A stretch of 64,000 nt of DNA from assembly GCF_000200735.1 (NCBI RefSeq), contig NC_014970.1, positions 930,001 through 994,000 on the forward strand. Direction: 5' to 3'. The DNA comes from Mycoplasma haemofelis str. Langford 1 (lineage in GTDB: Bacteria; Bacillota_I; Bacilli_A; Mycoplasmatales; Mycoplasmoidaceae). Every line of letters begins with the position of its first letter. Position 1 is the first letter of the stretch. The position numbers were made by a program, and so were the translations under genes. Under the pieces are notes generated by a model. It was given only the letters and a program-made list of their open reading frames with translations, did no database searches and was not told the origin of the DNA. This document shows positions 30,678-41,200 of the stretch, in pieces.

Positions 30678-31336
30678 TGACTCCATTAGCATCTAAGACT
30701 TTAGCGGGATTGGGAGGCCTTGCCGCAGTTGGAGGAGGCGGTGCCTTGGCATGACAGCAAGGAGCCTTCTCTTCATCCCCTAAGAGCATAAAAGAAAGAT
30801 TGATAGATGATAAGTACGAAATCTTGGATCAGGGTAGTAGCAAGTGAACGGAGATTTTTAATGTCTACAAAGGTGATGGAAATACCAAGTGAAAATTTGA
30901 AAATGATGGAATCTCTAACTCTTCCCAAAATACAGATATTCCGAAGTTAAAGGGCAAGTGTCAAGAGATCTTAAATAAGATCTCATCCGATGAGAAGTCT
31001 TATTCTTTGGCATCTAAGTGATGTGTGGTACCTAGAAAATTGAATAGCTTTCTTGATAGCGCTTCCTTTTTAAATGATCAAGAAACCGAGAATGAGAGTC
31101 AAGCTGAGTGAAAGAAAATACTAGATAAGTACACAGCCACCAAGACTGCAGAAACCAAATACGCCATGAGTGATGTAACTTTGGAAGTCGCTTCTGGAAC
31201 TTCAAAAGACGCAGACAATATTAAGAAAATCAAAAAGGGATGTCAAGACAGAAAGGAGAAATACAACTATTCCTTAGATTTTGAGGATTCTCTAAAGGAA
31301 GTGAAATCATGATGTACAAAAGAAGCCGCTAAATAA
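30677..31336 (+). CDS. Array protein, group C (219 aa)
   Basis: Unknown function. MTPLASKTLAGLGGLAAVGG, GALAWQQGAFSSSPKSIKER; KWTEIFNVYKGDGNTKWKFE; SKWCVVPRKLNSFLDSASFL; KKGCQDRKEKYNYSLDFEDS; KSWCTKEAAK. Pairs with 33339 as the C half of duplicated E-C units. The 45-bp gap that follows (31337-31381) is C- and T-rich and may hold a promoter. Confidence 0.9.
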
Positions 31337-31381
31337 CAAATAAGAATTTTACCAACCCCCCCTTATTCCTAATCTTTAACT

Positions 31382-32032
31382 ATGTCATCCGCATTACTAA
31401 TAAAGTTCATTGCTGCCGCTGGAGCTATGGGGGGGATTGTGGGGGGATCTTATTTAGCTAAACCCTATATATTCCCTGAGACTGAAACCATTAAAGATCG
31501 ATTGAAAAAGGATAGATGAGCAATATTAGAGCATGACGGGCAGAGCTCTGAATGATCTGCCATATATGGAAAGTACAAATTGAAAACAGTTAATGATGTC
31601 ACTAGATTGGATTCATCCATAACCCCCAATGAATCGGATGATACCGGAATACCTAAATTAAAGAAAAGTTGCGAATCAGCATTATCCAAGGAGTTCTCTG
31701 AATCTCTATATAAATCCGTAATCCGTTGATGCGTAGTTCCCGTTAGTGTTGAGAGTAGATTAGAGTACTTAGGGAATTACACCAAGATTAATGTTGATGG
31801 GAATAATACTAACGATGATCAAAGCATATGACAACAACGTGAAACTGAATTCCAAAAGCAATTAGCTACAAATAACACCTACTTAGGAGTTAACTTACCA
31901 TCTCCATCCAATAACCAAGCAGACAATATCAAGAAGCTTAAAGAGGGATGCAAGTCTCACTTGGATAAGAAGAACTATGAAGATGAATTTGAAATCTCCA
32001 TGGAAAAAGTAAAGACTTGATGCGGTAAGTAA
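31382..32032 (+). CDS. Array protein, group E (216 aa)
   Basis: Unknown function. MSSALLIKFIAAAGAMGGIV, GGSYLAKPYIFPETETIKDR; VNDVTRLDSSITPNESDDTG; KEFSESLYKSVIRWCVVPVS; KEGCKSHLDKKNYEDEFEIS; KTWCGK. Belongs with 4927 and 34643. Coupled by TAATG to the frameshifted gene at 32032. Confidence 0.9.
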
Positions 32033-32689
32033 TGACTTCCTTAGCTAAAGGAGCCATTGGCCTAGGGGGAGTTGGTGCTATAGGTGGAGGGACTTTAGCA
32101 TGACAACAAGGGGTCTTTTCTTCTCGTGAAAGCATACGGAAGAAGTTAATTTCTGAAGGTTATAAGATCTTGAGTTCCTCTGATGGAGCGTGAACTCAGA
32201 TTTTCGAGAAATACAAAAGCAATGAAAATGAGTGAAAATTCAAAGATGACCAAATTAACGCCAGTTCAGGAACTACTGATGTTCAAAAACTAAAAGACAA
32301 ATGCGCTTCTGCTTTGGAGGGGGATGCTGATGATAAAGATGAATATTACAAAGCAGCCAAATGATGTGTTGTTCCTAGAAAGGTAGAAAGGTAGAAAGGT
32401 AGAAAGTTTTATTGCCTCTTCTTCTCTATTAAGCACGGAAGGAGATGATGCTAGCGTTAAAGCTATATGGCAGAAAGTATTATCTGACTTTAAGGCAACT
32501 AAAGAAGCGAGTGCTGAGAAGTACGCTATGGATGGGATAACTATTAATAGTGCTAGTGGTCAAGATGACGCAAATATATCAGCCATCAAAACCGGATGTA
32601 AGACTCGAAGGGACAAGTTACATTACGAACTGGACTTTGAAAAGACTCTAGAAGAGGTTAAGAAGTGGTGCACAAAGGATTCTAGATAA
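32032..32689 (+). pseudogene. Array gene, group C, frameshifted at an 8-bp repeat tract
   Basis: Begins MTSLAKGAIGLGGVGAIGGG, TLAWQQGVFSSRESI and runs to KWCVVPRKVER, then TAG at 32392-32394 (120 residues). The rest of a normal group C protein follows in another frame: SFIASSSLLSTEGDDASV ... KTGCKTRRDKLHYELDFEKT ... KKWCTKDSR, ending TAA 32687-32689. The cause is two extra copies of AGAAAGGT inserted at the central motif. All other residues are well conserved, so the change is recent and could revert by loss of the two units. Either a fresh pseudogene or an off-state of a phase-variable gene. Confidence 0.88.
32377..32406 (+). repeat. AGAAAGGT tandem repeat (3 units plus AGAAAG)
   Basis: Three full 8-bp units and a partial fourth. 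Paralogues such as 5583 have one unit plus the partial (AGAAAAGTAGAAAG). The extra 16 bp shifts the frame and also brings TAG into frame, so only loss to one unit restores the full-length protein. Confidence 0.92.
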
Positions 32690-33339
32690 TGGCTACATCA
32701 CTAGCTAAGGGATTAATGGGTCTAGGAGGTATGGGTTCTTTAGCTGGAGGAGCTTATTTAGCTAAGCCATATATGTTCCCAAAGGGGGAGAGCATTGAAG
32801 CTAAGTTGAATCTCGATAAATGGGAAATTCTAAGTACGGAAGGGAATGACTCTGCTTGAAACGATATATATGGAAAATACAAAACTAAGGAGTTAAGCGA
32901 TCCGTCCAGATTTGATTCAAAAATAGCAAAGGATGAAGATCAATCTACTGGTCTTCCGAAATTAAAAGAAAGTTGTAAGTTAGCCCTAACCCAAGAATTC
33001 AAAGAATCCCTATATAGGACAGTAACTAAGTGGTGTGTGGTACCTGTTAGTGCTTCCGATAGATTAGAGAAGTTGGGAGGATATACAAAGATAAGTGTGG
33101 ATAAGACAAGCTCCAATCCTGATGGAGATTTATGAACACGAAGGGAAACGGAATTTAAGACTAAGTTGAATGAGAATAATGCCTACCTAGGAGTTAGTTT
33201 ACCCTCCACCACAGGAAGTCAATCTCCATCCAATATAGATTTACTTAAAGATGGATGTAAAACACATATGGACAAGAAGAATTATGATGGCGACTTTGAA
33301 GGATCCATGGAGAAAGTTAAGAAGTGGTGTGGTAAGTAA
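32689..33339 (+). CDS. Array protein, group E (216 aa)
   Basis: Unknown function. MATSLAKGLMGLGGMGSLAG, GAYLAKPYMFPKGESIEAKL; KELSDPSRFDSKIAKDEDQS; KLALTQEFKESLYRTVTKWC; VPVSASDRLEKLGGYTK; KDGCKTHMDKKNYDGDFEGS; KKWCGK. Its second exon-like block around the central motif is nearly the same as 30027, while residues 30-60 differ, a patchwork typical of gene conversion. Confidence 0.9.
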
Positions 33340-34007
33340 TGACTCCATTAACATCTAAGACTTTAGCAGGATTAGGAAGCCTTGCTGCAGTTGGAGGAGG
33401 CAGTGCCTTGGCATGACAACAAGGAGCCTTCTCTTCATCCCCTAAGAACATAAGAGAACGACTGGTAGCTGATAAGTATGAAATCTTAGATCAGGATAGT
33501 AACAAGTGATCAGAGATCTTTAGTGTCTACAAAGGTGCCAACAATACTAAGTGAAGATTTGAGAATGATGAACTTACAAGTTCTCCCCAAGACACCGAAG
33601 TTCAGAAGTTAAAAAATAAATGCGAAGAGGCCTTGAAAAAGGCTCCTTCTGACGAGAAGTCTTATTCTCTGGCATCTAAGTGGTGCGTAGTACCTAGAAG
33701 GGTAGATAGCTTTATAGACTCGACTTCTCTATTGAACGACCAAGAGAATGGAGAGACTGATAAACCAAGTTGAAAGAAGGTATTAGATAAGTTCAAGCTA
33801 ACTAAAGTTACCGAATCTTCAAGTACAAAATATGCCATGAGTGGCGTTTCTTTGGAAGAGGATTCTGATGGTTCTAAAGACACCAATAATATCAATAAGA
33901 TAAAAGAGGGATGCCGTACTAGAAAAGGAAAATATCACTATTCCTTGGATTTTGAAGACTCCTTAAAAGAAGTGAAGCAATGATGCACTATAGACGCCTC
34001 TAAGTAA
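33339..34007 (+). CDS. Array protein, group C (222 aa)
   Basis: Unknown function. MTPLTSKTLAGLGSLAAVGG, SALAWQQGAFSSSPKNIRER; KWSEIFSVYKGANNTKWRFE; SKWCVVPRRVDSFIDSTSLL; KEGCRTRKGKYHYSLDFEDS; KQWCTIDASK. Copy of 30677. Followed by a group D gene through TAATG, repeating the C-D order at 1663-2322. Confidence 0.9.
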
Positions 34008-34636
34008 TGGATAAGAGAGCCTTAGTGGCTGCTTCGGGATTAGGGATTTCTGGAATAGGGGGCATTACAGCCTTTACCGTTGATTATCTATTTAAAGATA
34101 AAAGCGTTAAAGGGATATTGGCTCGAAAGGGAATCAAGCTCATATCCCATCGTTTGGATGGAAACAATCAAATGGATCAATGAAAAGCTGAATTTAAGAT
34201 TCATGAAGATGAGGTAAAGTCCATCATTGGATACAACGGAAGCGACCTAAAACAAGGAGCTTCATCCCTGAAGAAGTGATGTGAAGGGATTTCTGTAAAG
34301 GAGCCCTCTAATCAGAAGGATCTTGAAAATGCCGAAAAGTTCTGTTCTATGAAGAGCATGAAGGATCAAATTCAAAAGTTAGGAAAGAATTATTTAGATG
34401 AAAAGAGTTCTGATGAGGACTGAAACAAAACCTTTCAAAAGAGGCAAAAGACCAACCTTAATAGGGTTAACTTAGATCGAGAAAAGGCATGATGTAAAGA
34501 AGAGTCTAAGAAGGACTTCTTAGCTTTTCAAATCACATCCTCTTTCAAATACTTCTACTTGTCATGCACTAAGGAAGGTAGTAACTTAGAAGACACTGTT
34601 GAATTCACAATAGAGAATATTAAGACCATTGTCTAG
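34007..34636 (+). CDS. Array protein, group D, divergent (209 aa)
   Basis: Unknown function. MDKRALVAASGLGISGIGGI head, then SVKGILARKGIKLIS, SIIGYNGSDLKQGASSL, KKWCEGISVKEPSNQKDL, EKFCSMKSMKDQIQKLGKNY, KAWCKEESKKDFLAF and LSCTKEGSN. Aromatic-Cys is kept only in part (F-C, S-C). As at 2322 the C-terminus has a non-cysteine tail (EDTVEFTIENIKTIV). Neighbours are C and E, as for its relative. Confidence 0.88.
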
Positions 34637-34642
34637 ATTGTC

Positions 34643-35293
34643 ATGACATCCACATTACTAGCAAAGTCTGCTGCCGCCACAGGTGCAATTGGCGGGATTG
34701 CGGGAGGAGCTTACTTAATTAAGTCTCATCTATTTTCTGGTCAAGAAAGTATTAGGAGCAAATTAGAGAAAGAGGGATGGGTGTTACTTTCTCATGAGGG
34801 AAAGGAATCTGAATGAACCACAATATGTGGAAAGTACAAGAAGAAGGAAACTAAGGATCCCTCTAAACTAGATGAAACTGTAACTAAGAATGAAGCTGAT
34901 AATTCTGGAATACCCAAATTAAAGAGAAGTTGCGAATTAGCTCTATCTAAGGAATTCTCGGAGTCTCTATATAAATCCATAATTAGATGGTGTGTAACTC
35001 CCGTTAGCGTTGAGGAAAGGCTTAAGTACTTAGGCAACTACACAAAGATCAACGTTGAAGATAGTGATGCAACAACAGATAATGACATATGGCAAACTCG
35101 GGAAGCCACATTCAAATCCGATTTAACCAAGAATAATCAATACCTAGGAGTCGACTTGCCTTCTACTCCAGATAATAAGGCCGAGAATATCAAGAAGTTA
35201 AAAACGGGGTGTAGAAATCATCTTGGGAGGAAGAACTATGAGGATGAATTTGAAAGTTCCATTGAGAAAGTAAAGGATTGATGTGGTAAGTAA
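34643..35293 (+). CDS. Array protein, group E (216 aa)
   Basis: Unknown function. MTSTLLAKSAAATGAIGGIA, GGAYLIKSHLFSGQESIRSK; KDPSKLDETVTKNEADNSG; KEFSESLYKSIIRWCVTPVS; KTGCRNHLGRKNYEDEFESS; KDWCGK. KPY of the group signature is replaced by KSH. Ends with the GGTAAGTAATGAC junction into a group H gene. Confidence 0.9.
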
Positions 35294-35970
35294 TGACTTC
35301 TTTAGCTAAAGGAGCAATTGGGCTTGGGGGATTAGGAACAGTTGCTGGGGGAGGATTGTTAGCTCACTCTCTAGCTAAAGGCGATCAAAAGAGTGCTCTT
35401 ATCAAGAAATTAGAGAGCGACAAGTTTACCATTCTGAATTTAGATACCTCCAAGCAAGAATCCGAGAACTCTGGATGACAAAAGATATTCTTGGGATATT
35501 CATCACTTTCTGACGGCAAAGAGAATCGAAAGATTGGTAATTTAACTTTGAGTGCTAGTGGAGATAAACGGGAAGGAATAAATCAACTCAAGAAAGCTTG
35601 TTCTTCTCTTTTGAATACAGAGGGAGATTCATCTAACTTCGAGAAGAACTATCAATTAGCAACTCAATGGTGCGTGGAGCCAGTCTCTATAGAGTCACTT
35701 CTTCAAAAGCAAGGAACTCCTTTCTTAGATACTGGAGCCAACAATAATCAAGGGTGAACTGAAGTAGCCAAAGCATATGAGAAAGCCCAAAGTAACACTA
35801 ATAAACCACTTAATGAAGTTACTTGGTCTTCCGTATCTAATTCCAATTATGACGCTAATATAACCAACATAAAGAATGCTTGCAACACTAGAAAAACCAA
35901 GAGCTCTCATGAAGAAGGGTTTCTAAATGCCCTTAAGGAAGCTCAATCTTGATGTACATCTAGAGCCTAA
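35293..35970 (+). CDS. Array protein, group H (225 aa)
   Basis: Unknown function. MTSLAKGAIGLGGLGTVAGG, GLLAHSLAKGDQKSALIKKL; SDKFTILNLDTSKQESENSG; INQLKKACSS; TQWCVEPVSIESLLQKQGTP; KNACNTRKTKSSHEEGFLNA; AQSWCTSRA. The first 19 residues are those of group C (5583, 32032), so the head is borrowed. Same E-H junction as at 43191. Confidence 0.9.
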
Positions 35971-35972
35971 GC

Positions 35973-36605
35973 ATGACATCTCCAACAGCCATTAAAGCAG
36001 CATCCGGCTTGGGTGCATTAGGAGCCATGGGAGGCGGTGTAGCGCTGTATAAGTCCGGAGCATTCGCATCTAAGACTACTTTAGGACAACTAGTTCAAAA
36101 GGATTCTTGAACTCTCCTAACTGCAAAAGATACGACCCATATAAGTACGATTTTGGAAGCTTACAAGAAGGAGCCCAAACCTACCCTTCCATTCAGCGGA
36201 TTTACAGGTAAGGAAGCGGATGCTAGTAAGAGATTATTAGAAGAATGCAATAAGGCTTCCGATAAACCATTCGATGATTCGAACAAAGTCACTCTTCTTA
36301 AGCAAATAAAGAAGTGGTGCGTAATTCCTAAGACCCTTCAAGAGAGATTAAAGGACTTAGGAATTACTCCTCTTTCTACAGCAGAGCCCAACCCTTCTTC
36401 CACCGAAGTTCAAGATTGAACTAACAAAGTAGGTACTTATGACAACGGCAATAATAAGTTTGATCAATTAGCCAGTCTTACTGATGGGGATAATAATGCG
36501 AAAGCAAAGACGTTGCGAACCACTTGCCAATCTAAACTTACAACCAAGTCATTTGAAGAATCCTTCGATACCATCCTAGGACAGGTAAAGACTTGATGCG
36601 TATAG
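35973..36605 (+). CDS. Array protein, group G (210 aa)
   Basis: Unknown function. MTSPTAIKAASGLGALGAMG, VALYKSGAFASKTTLGQLVQ; FTGKEADASKRLLEECNKAS; KKWCVIPKTLQERLKDLGIT; RTTCQSKLTTKSFEESFDTI; KTWCV. Ends one residue after the last Cys. Partner of the H gene at 36610. Confidence 0.9.
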
Positions 36606-36609
36606 TTAC

Positions 36610-37290
36610 ATGTCATCAGCACTTAAAGGCGGATTGGCGTTGGGTGGAGTTGGAGCTGCCGCAGGGGGTGGATACTTAATACATTCCTCCTTACCCAAGG
36701 AAGAACCAAAGACTTCTTTGGCTAGTAAGCTAGAGGAAGATAAATTTACACCACTAAATCTAGACACCTCAAAGACTGAGGATCAGAACTCTCCTTGGAA
36801 GAAAATACTAAGTAGTTACAAGTCCTTAACGGCTAGTAAAACTGAATTCAAAATAGGAAATCTATCTTTGAAATCGGATGACAACGAGGGAATTAATCAA
36901 CTTAAAGATGCTTGTTCCGACCTTTTAAAGACTCTAGAGGATTCTTCCAATTTCGCAAGTAACTACAAGTTAGCTTCTAGGTGGTGTGTAGAGCCTATCT
37001 CCATAAGCTCTCTACTTTCCAAAAGAGGAACTCCCCACTTAAACACCACAGAATCTGAAGATACAGAAGCATGAACCGCATTAGCCAAGAAATATGAAGA
37101 ACATAAGAAGACCAATAAGGAGTTAATGAATGGGGTTAGTTGAACAGAGGTATCCAACACGGATTACACTGCCAACATAAGTCAAATTAAGTCTGCTTGC
37201 AATGCTCGAAAAGACAAGAGTTCTCATGATGATGAAGCGTTTGAAAAGCATTTAAGAGAGGTTCAAACATGATGCACAGCTATTAAGTAA
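36610..37290 (+). CDS. Array protein, group H (226 aa)
   Basis: Unknown function. MSSALKGGLALGGVGAAAGG, GYLIHSSLPKEEPKTSLASK; EDKFTPLNLDTSKTEDQNSP; INQLKDACSD; SRWCVEPISISSLLSKRGTP; KSACNARKDKSSHDDEAFEK; VQTWCTAIK. Only Trp codons in W-C are UGG at the centre and UGA at the end. Confidence 0.9.
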
Positions 37291-37292
37291 TC

Positions 37293-37949
37293 ATGGATTC
37301 ATTAACTACAAAAGGACTTATAGGTCTGGGTGGACTATCTGTAGCAGGTGGTGGAGGTGCTTTAGCATGACAACAAGGACTTCTCTCTGGAAAGTCAGAA
37401 ACTATAAGAGATAAATTAGAGAAGGAAGGTTACGAAGTACTGGGAAAGACAAGTGAGCATTGGTCAAAGATATTTGACGTTTATAAGGGGGATGGAAATA
37501 CCAAGAAATTCAAAAATGACCAAATCACCTCCAGCTCTTCAACAGCGGATCATGACAAACTAAAACAACAGTGTGAAAACTCTTTGGATCTGGAATCTTC
37601 CAAGAAGGAAGATTATGAGAAGGTTATCAAATGGTGTGTTGTTCCTAGAAAAGTAGAAGACCTAATACCTAAGTCTTCCCTTTTGGGAGTAGTATCGGGG
37701 GATACTAGTGATGCATCCAGCTGAAAACCCATACTTACAGAATACGCAGCCACCAAAAGTACCTCAGGGTCCTCTAATACTTATGAATTAAGTGGAGTAA
37801 CCTTAACTGAGCCCTCTAATGCTTCGAATGATAGCACCAACATAAATGCACTAAAGACAGGGTGTAAAGCTCGTCGGGAGAAGTTGACATACCAATTGGA
37901 TTTTGAATCGTCTTTAGGAGAAGTAAAGAAATGATGTACTGCTAGATAA
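37293..37949 (+). CDS. Array protein, group C (218 aa)
   Basis: Unknown function. MDSLTTKGLIGLGGLSVAGG, GALAWQQGLLSGKSETIRDK; HWSKIFDVYKGDGNTKKFKN; KWCVVPRKVEDLIPKSSLLG; KTGCKARREKLTYQLDFESS; KKWCTAR. TAATG overlap with the G gene that follows, as at 11502/12152 and 46515/47162: C-G is a recurrent pair. Confidence 0.9.
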
Positions 37950-38584
37950 TGTCTATTCCTACAGCGGCCAAAGTGGCTTCTGGATTAGGCGCTGCCGGAG
38001 CTATCGGCGGGGGAGCCCTTCTTTCTAAGCCTTATCTATTCCCAGATAAACCAACCCTTAGATCCGTAATAGAAGGAGATAAGTGAAAGCTACTAACTTC
38101 ATCCGATGAAGAGAAGATTAAGACTGTTTTAGAAGCTTACAAAAAGCAATCTACACATCCATTCACCAACTTTACTGGAAGCGAAACTAATGCTTCTGTA
38201 AAGCTTCTTGGGGAGTGCAAGAAGTTATATGAGAAGCCTGAAGATACCTCCGATAAGGAACCTTCTCTTAAGAAATTAAAGAGATGGTGTGTAATTCCCA
38301 AAACCGCCTCAGAAAGATTAAGAGACTTAAATATAACTCCTTTCTCTACAGAAGAACCATCCACATCAACTAACGAAGATTCAAGTTGAGTTCAGAAGTC
38401 CAAAAAGCACTCAAACGACAATAAAGATAAGTTCTCTGGGTTAACTATCTCAGGAAACGCAGATCATGAGAAGGCTAAGCAATTACGGACTCATTGTAAA
38501 ACCAAACTGGACACCAAATCCTTCGAAGACTCATTTGACGATATTTTGAAGAAGGTAGAGATCTGATGCTCTCCAGATAAGTAG
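37949..38584 (+). CDS. Array protein, group G (211 aa)
   Basis: Unknown function. MSIPTAAKVASGLGAAGAIG, ALLSKPYLFPDKPTLRSVIE; GECKKLYEKPEDTSD; KRWCVIPKTASERLRDLNIT; RTHCKTKLDTKSFEDSFDDI; VEIWCSPDK. SKPYLFPD subtype (also 39876, 47162, 56336), with a KPYLFP element otherwise seen in group E. Confidence 0.9.
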
Positions 38585-38596
38585 TGAGCCTATCTA

Positions 38597-39229
38597 ATGA
38601 AAACAACAACTGCTGTTTTAACTGGTACTGCAGCCACAGGGGGAATTGTAGGTGGTGGGTTTTTAGCCAACTCCCTTATCTACAAAAGCAATACTTTAGA
38701 AGATCATCTCAAATCTAAAAATCTCATCCTCATTTCCTCCTTGGGGAGTGAAAAGGAGGGAAAGCAATGAAGTGCTGAATTTGAATTAGATCAAGTTGAG
38801 ATTAAGAAATATAACGACAAGATAATTAGTGGAGAGAAGTTGAAGGAGTGATGCCAAAAGAATGTGAAATTAGAGCTTGAGAAACACGAAGATCTAGTTC
38901 CCTACCTAGAGAAATGATGTGTATTGGGAACTATTGAAAGTCGTATCTCTAGATCAAGCGGAAAAGAATTAATAACTGAGGGAGATAGCCGTGGATGGGA
39001 GTCAGTTTACAACACCAACAGCGCTGAAAATTTAAGAACCAAGATAGATCTACAAGGAACTAAGGATCAGAATTCAGGGAAGAAAGACGAGGACATAAAG
39101 AAGATTAAAGCTTTTTGCACAGCAAACAAAGGGAAGACGTTCAAAGCTGAAGAGAAGACTTCAGTTTATGACGTAGTTGTGGAATGATGCACAAAAACTA
39201 AAAGCTCTAGTGGCGTAGGGGGAGTTTAG
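38597..39229 (+). CDS. Array protein, group B, MK subtype (210 aa)
   Basis: Unknown function. MKTTTAVLTGTAATGGIVGG, GFLANSLIYKSNTLEDHLKS; ILISSLGSEKEGKQWSAEFE; EWCQKNVKLELEKHEDL; EKWCVLGTIESRISRSSGKE; AFCTANKGKTFKAEEK; VEWCTKTKSSSGVGGV. With 37949 upstream and 39232 downstream it repeats the G-B-I order of 8264-10208. Confidence 0.9.
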
Positions 39230-39231
39230 TC

Positions 39232-39876
39232 ATGACTTTAGGAGCAAAGATGGCTGCAGGCCTAGGTATCCCTAGTGCGTTTGCCGGTTCTGCTTTTCTA
39301 GGTAAGGATCTCATATTCCCTAAACCAACGGACAATAGCGTAAGAGCTAAATTAGCTAAGGAGGGATATGAATTTATGAGCAGTACAGATACTGGCAATT
39401 GGGAAAAGATATATGAAGTCTATAAGACCAAATCTGGAACAGATGAGTTCACTCAAGATGAAATTTCCAACAACGAGAGTAAGGATACTGGAGTTCCTAA
39501 ACTTAGAAGTGCTTGCGAGAGAGCTCTATCTGGAAGTGGGGAAGCGCTTTACTTACTAGCAAGAAGATTCTGCGTAACCCCCAAAACTTTAGATCAACTG
39601 TTAACTATCAAAAATATCTCCAAACTCAATACTGAGAAAACCAATTCCAATACAGATGATGCGTCTTGGGGTTTAAAAGTTACTGAATTTAAAAAGAATC
39701 TAGATGCCAATAAAAGCAAAACATCTTGGACTTTAACAGAATCAGAATCAGAATCTCAAAGCAATGCCAATATGAATGCTTTGAAAGATGGATGTCAAGC
39801 TCTCTTATCTAAACAGACCTATGAAGATAAGTTCTATGACAATCTAGAAAACTTCAAAACTTGGTGTTCTAAATAA
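39232..39876 (+). CDS. Array protein, group I (214 aa)
   Basis: Unknown function. MTLGAKMAAGLGIPSAFAGS, AFLGKDLIFPKPTDNSVRAK; GNWEKIYEVYKTKSGTDEFT; RSACERALSGSGEALYLLAR; RFCVTPKTLDQLLTIKN; KDGCQALLSKQTYEDKFYDN; KTWCSK. One of the few array genes with no UGA codon. Shares Phe-Cys at the centre with 9582. Confidence 0.92.
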   Translation: MTLGAKMAAGLGIPSAFAGSAFLGKDLIFPKPTDNSVRAKLAKEGYEFMSSTDTGNWEKIYEVYKTKSGTDEFTQDEISNNESKDTGVPKLRSACERALSGSGEALYLLARRFCVTPKTLDQLLTIKNISKLNTEKTNSNTDDASWGLKVTEFKKNLDANKSKTSWTLTESESESQSNANMNALKDGCQALLSKQTYEDKFYDNLENFKTWCSK

Positions 39877-40505
39877 TGACTTCTTCTGTAGCTGCTAAAT
39901 CTGCTGCCGCTTTAGGGACGGTGGGAGCTATTGGTGGAGGGGCTGCTTTATCTAAACCCTATTTATTCCCCAGTACACCTACTCTTAAATCTGAAATAGA
40001 AAAAGATGGATGAACTCCTCTATCTTCAGCCCACAATACCGAAATTACAGAGGTTCTAAATGTCTATAAAACTAAAACTCCAACCCAATTCTCCTCATTA
40101 ACTGGGAATGAAGGAGATGCTGCTTCTAAACTTCTAAGTGAATGCAAGAAGCTTTACGAAAGAACCATAGATGATTCTGGAAAGGAAGAATCTCTTAAGA
40201 AGTTGAAAAGATGATGTGTAGTTCCCCAAACAGCAAAAGCAAGACTTGCCCATTTAAAGATTACCCCTTTATCCACCGAAGCTCCAGCCTCTAATAGAAA
40301 CGAAAGTCAAGAGTGAGTTACAAAAGCTAAAGCTTATGAAGGAGATCAAAAAGACAAGTTTTCAGGCTTCACAATAACAAGTGGAGATGACAATGCCAAA
40401 GCAAAGAGTCTAAGGGGACACTGCACTTCTAAATTGGAAGTCAAATCTACTGATGAGTCCTTTGATGACACACTAAATAAGTTAAAGCTTTGATGCTCTA
40501 AGTAA
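39876..40505 (+). CDS. Array protein, group G (209 aa)
   Basis: Unknown function. MTSSVAAKSAAALGTVGAIG, AALSKPYLFPSTPTLKSEIE; SECKKLYERTIDDSGKEES; KRWCVVPQTAKARLAHLKIT; RGHCTSKLEVKSTDESFDDT; KLWCSK. KSTDESFDDT is shared with 26151 and 47162. TAATG overlaps on both sides. Confidence 0.9.
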
Positions 40506-41152
40506 TGCCAACCACTCCAGAAAAACTCCTATTAGGATCTGCCTCCCTAGGTGGAGTTGTGGGTGGTGGTTTCTTAATTAAGAATTATTCCTCTACCCCT
40601 GAAGACAAGTCTTTATCCAGCAAATTAAGAAGCAAGAAATACGAACTCCTATCTTTCAACAATGACCATGACAGCCATTGAGGCAATATAGCTGACGCCT
40701 ACAAGACTCAAACCGAAAGTAAATCCAATTTAAAAATAAATAACACCACCATAACTGGGAAGACTGCTGCAGATCTTACCTCCTTAAAAAACGCTTGCAA
40801 AACCATAGTGGAAGCCGATTTCTCTCAAGCAAATTACGATCTAGCCATTAAATGATGCGTAGTTCCGGAAACAGTAAGTTCGCGAATGGATAAAGACGGG
40901 AGAAAGGTACTTAAGTTAGATTCCACCGACTCTCAAGAATCTACCATTTGAGAAGGTTTAATGAAGAAACACAATGAGGAGACTACAGCCAATAAGAAAT
41001 TCTCGGATTTAACAGAAACTCTAGAAACGGGCGAAACAGGAATTGCTAAATTAAGAGGTAAATGTTCTTCTGTTAAAGATAAGAAGACATACGAAGCCGA
41101 TTATGAGTCTTCCTATCAGAAGATTCACGACTTCTGTTCGGTAGCAAAATAA
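40505..41152 (+). CDS. Array protein, group J (215 aa)
   Basis: Unknown function. MPTTPEKLLLGSASLGGVVG, GGFLIKNYSSTPEDKSLSSK; KKYELLSFNNDHDSHWGNIA; KNACKTIVEADFSQANYDLA; IKWCVVPETVSSRMDKDGRK; RGKCSSVKDKKTYEADYESS; then HDFCSVAK, Phe-Cys at the end. Last gene of the 28781-41152 run; group J also ends the next run at 47817, so it marks run ends. Followed by 48 bp with no ORF. Confidence 0.9.
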
Positions 41153-41200
41153 AAACTTTTCTCATTTGAGTAACTGGTAGCTAGGAGTAAAGAACTTATT

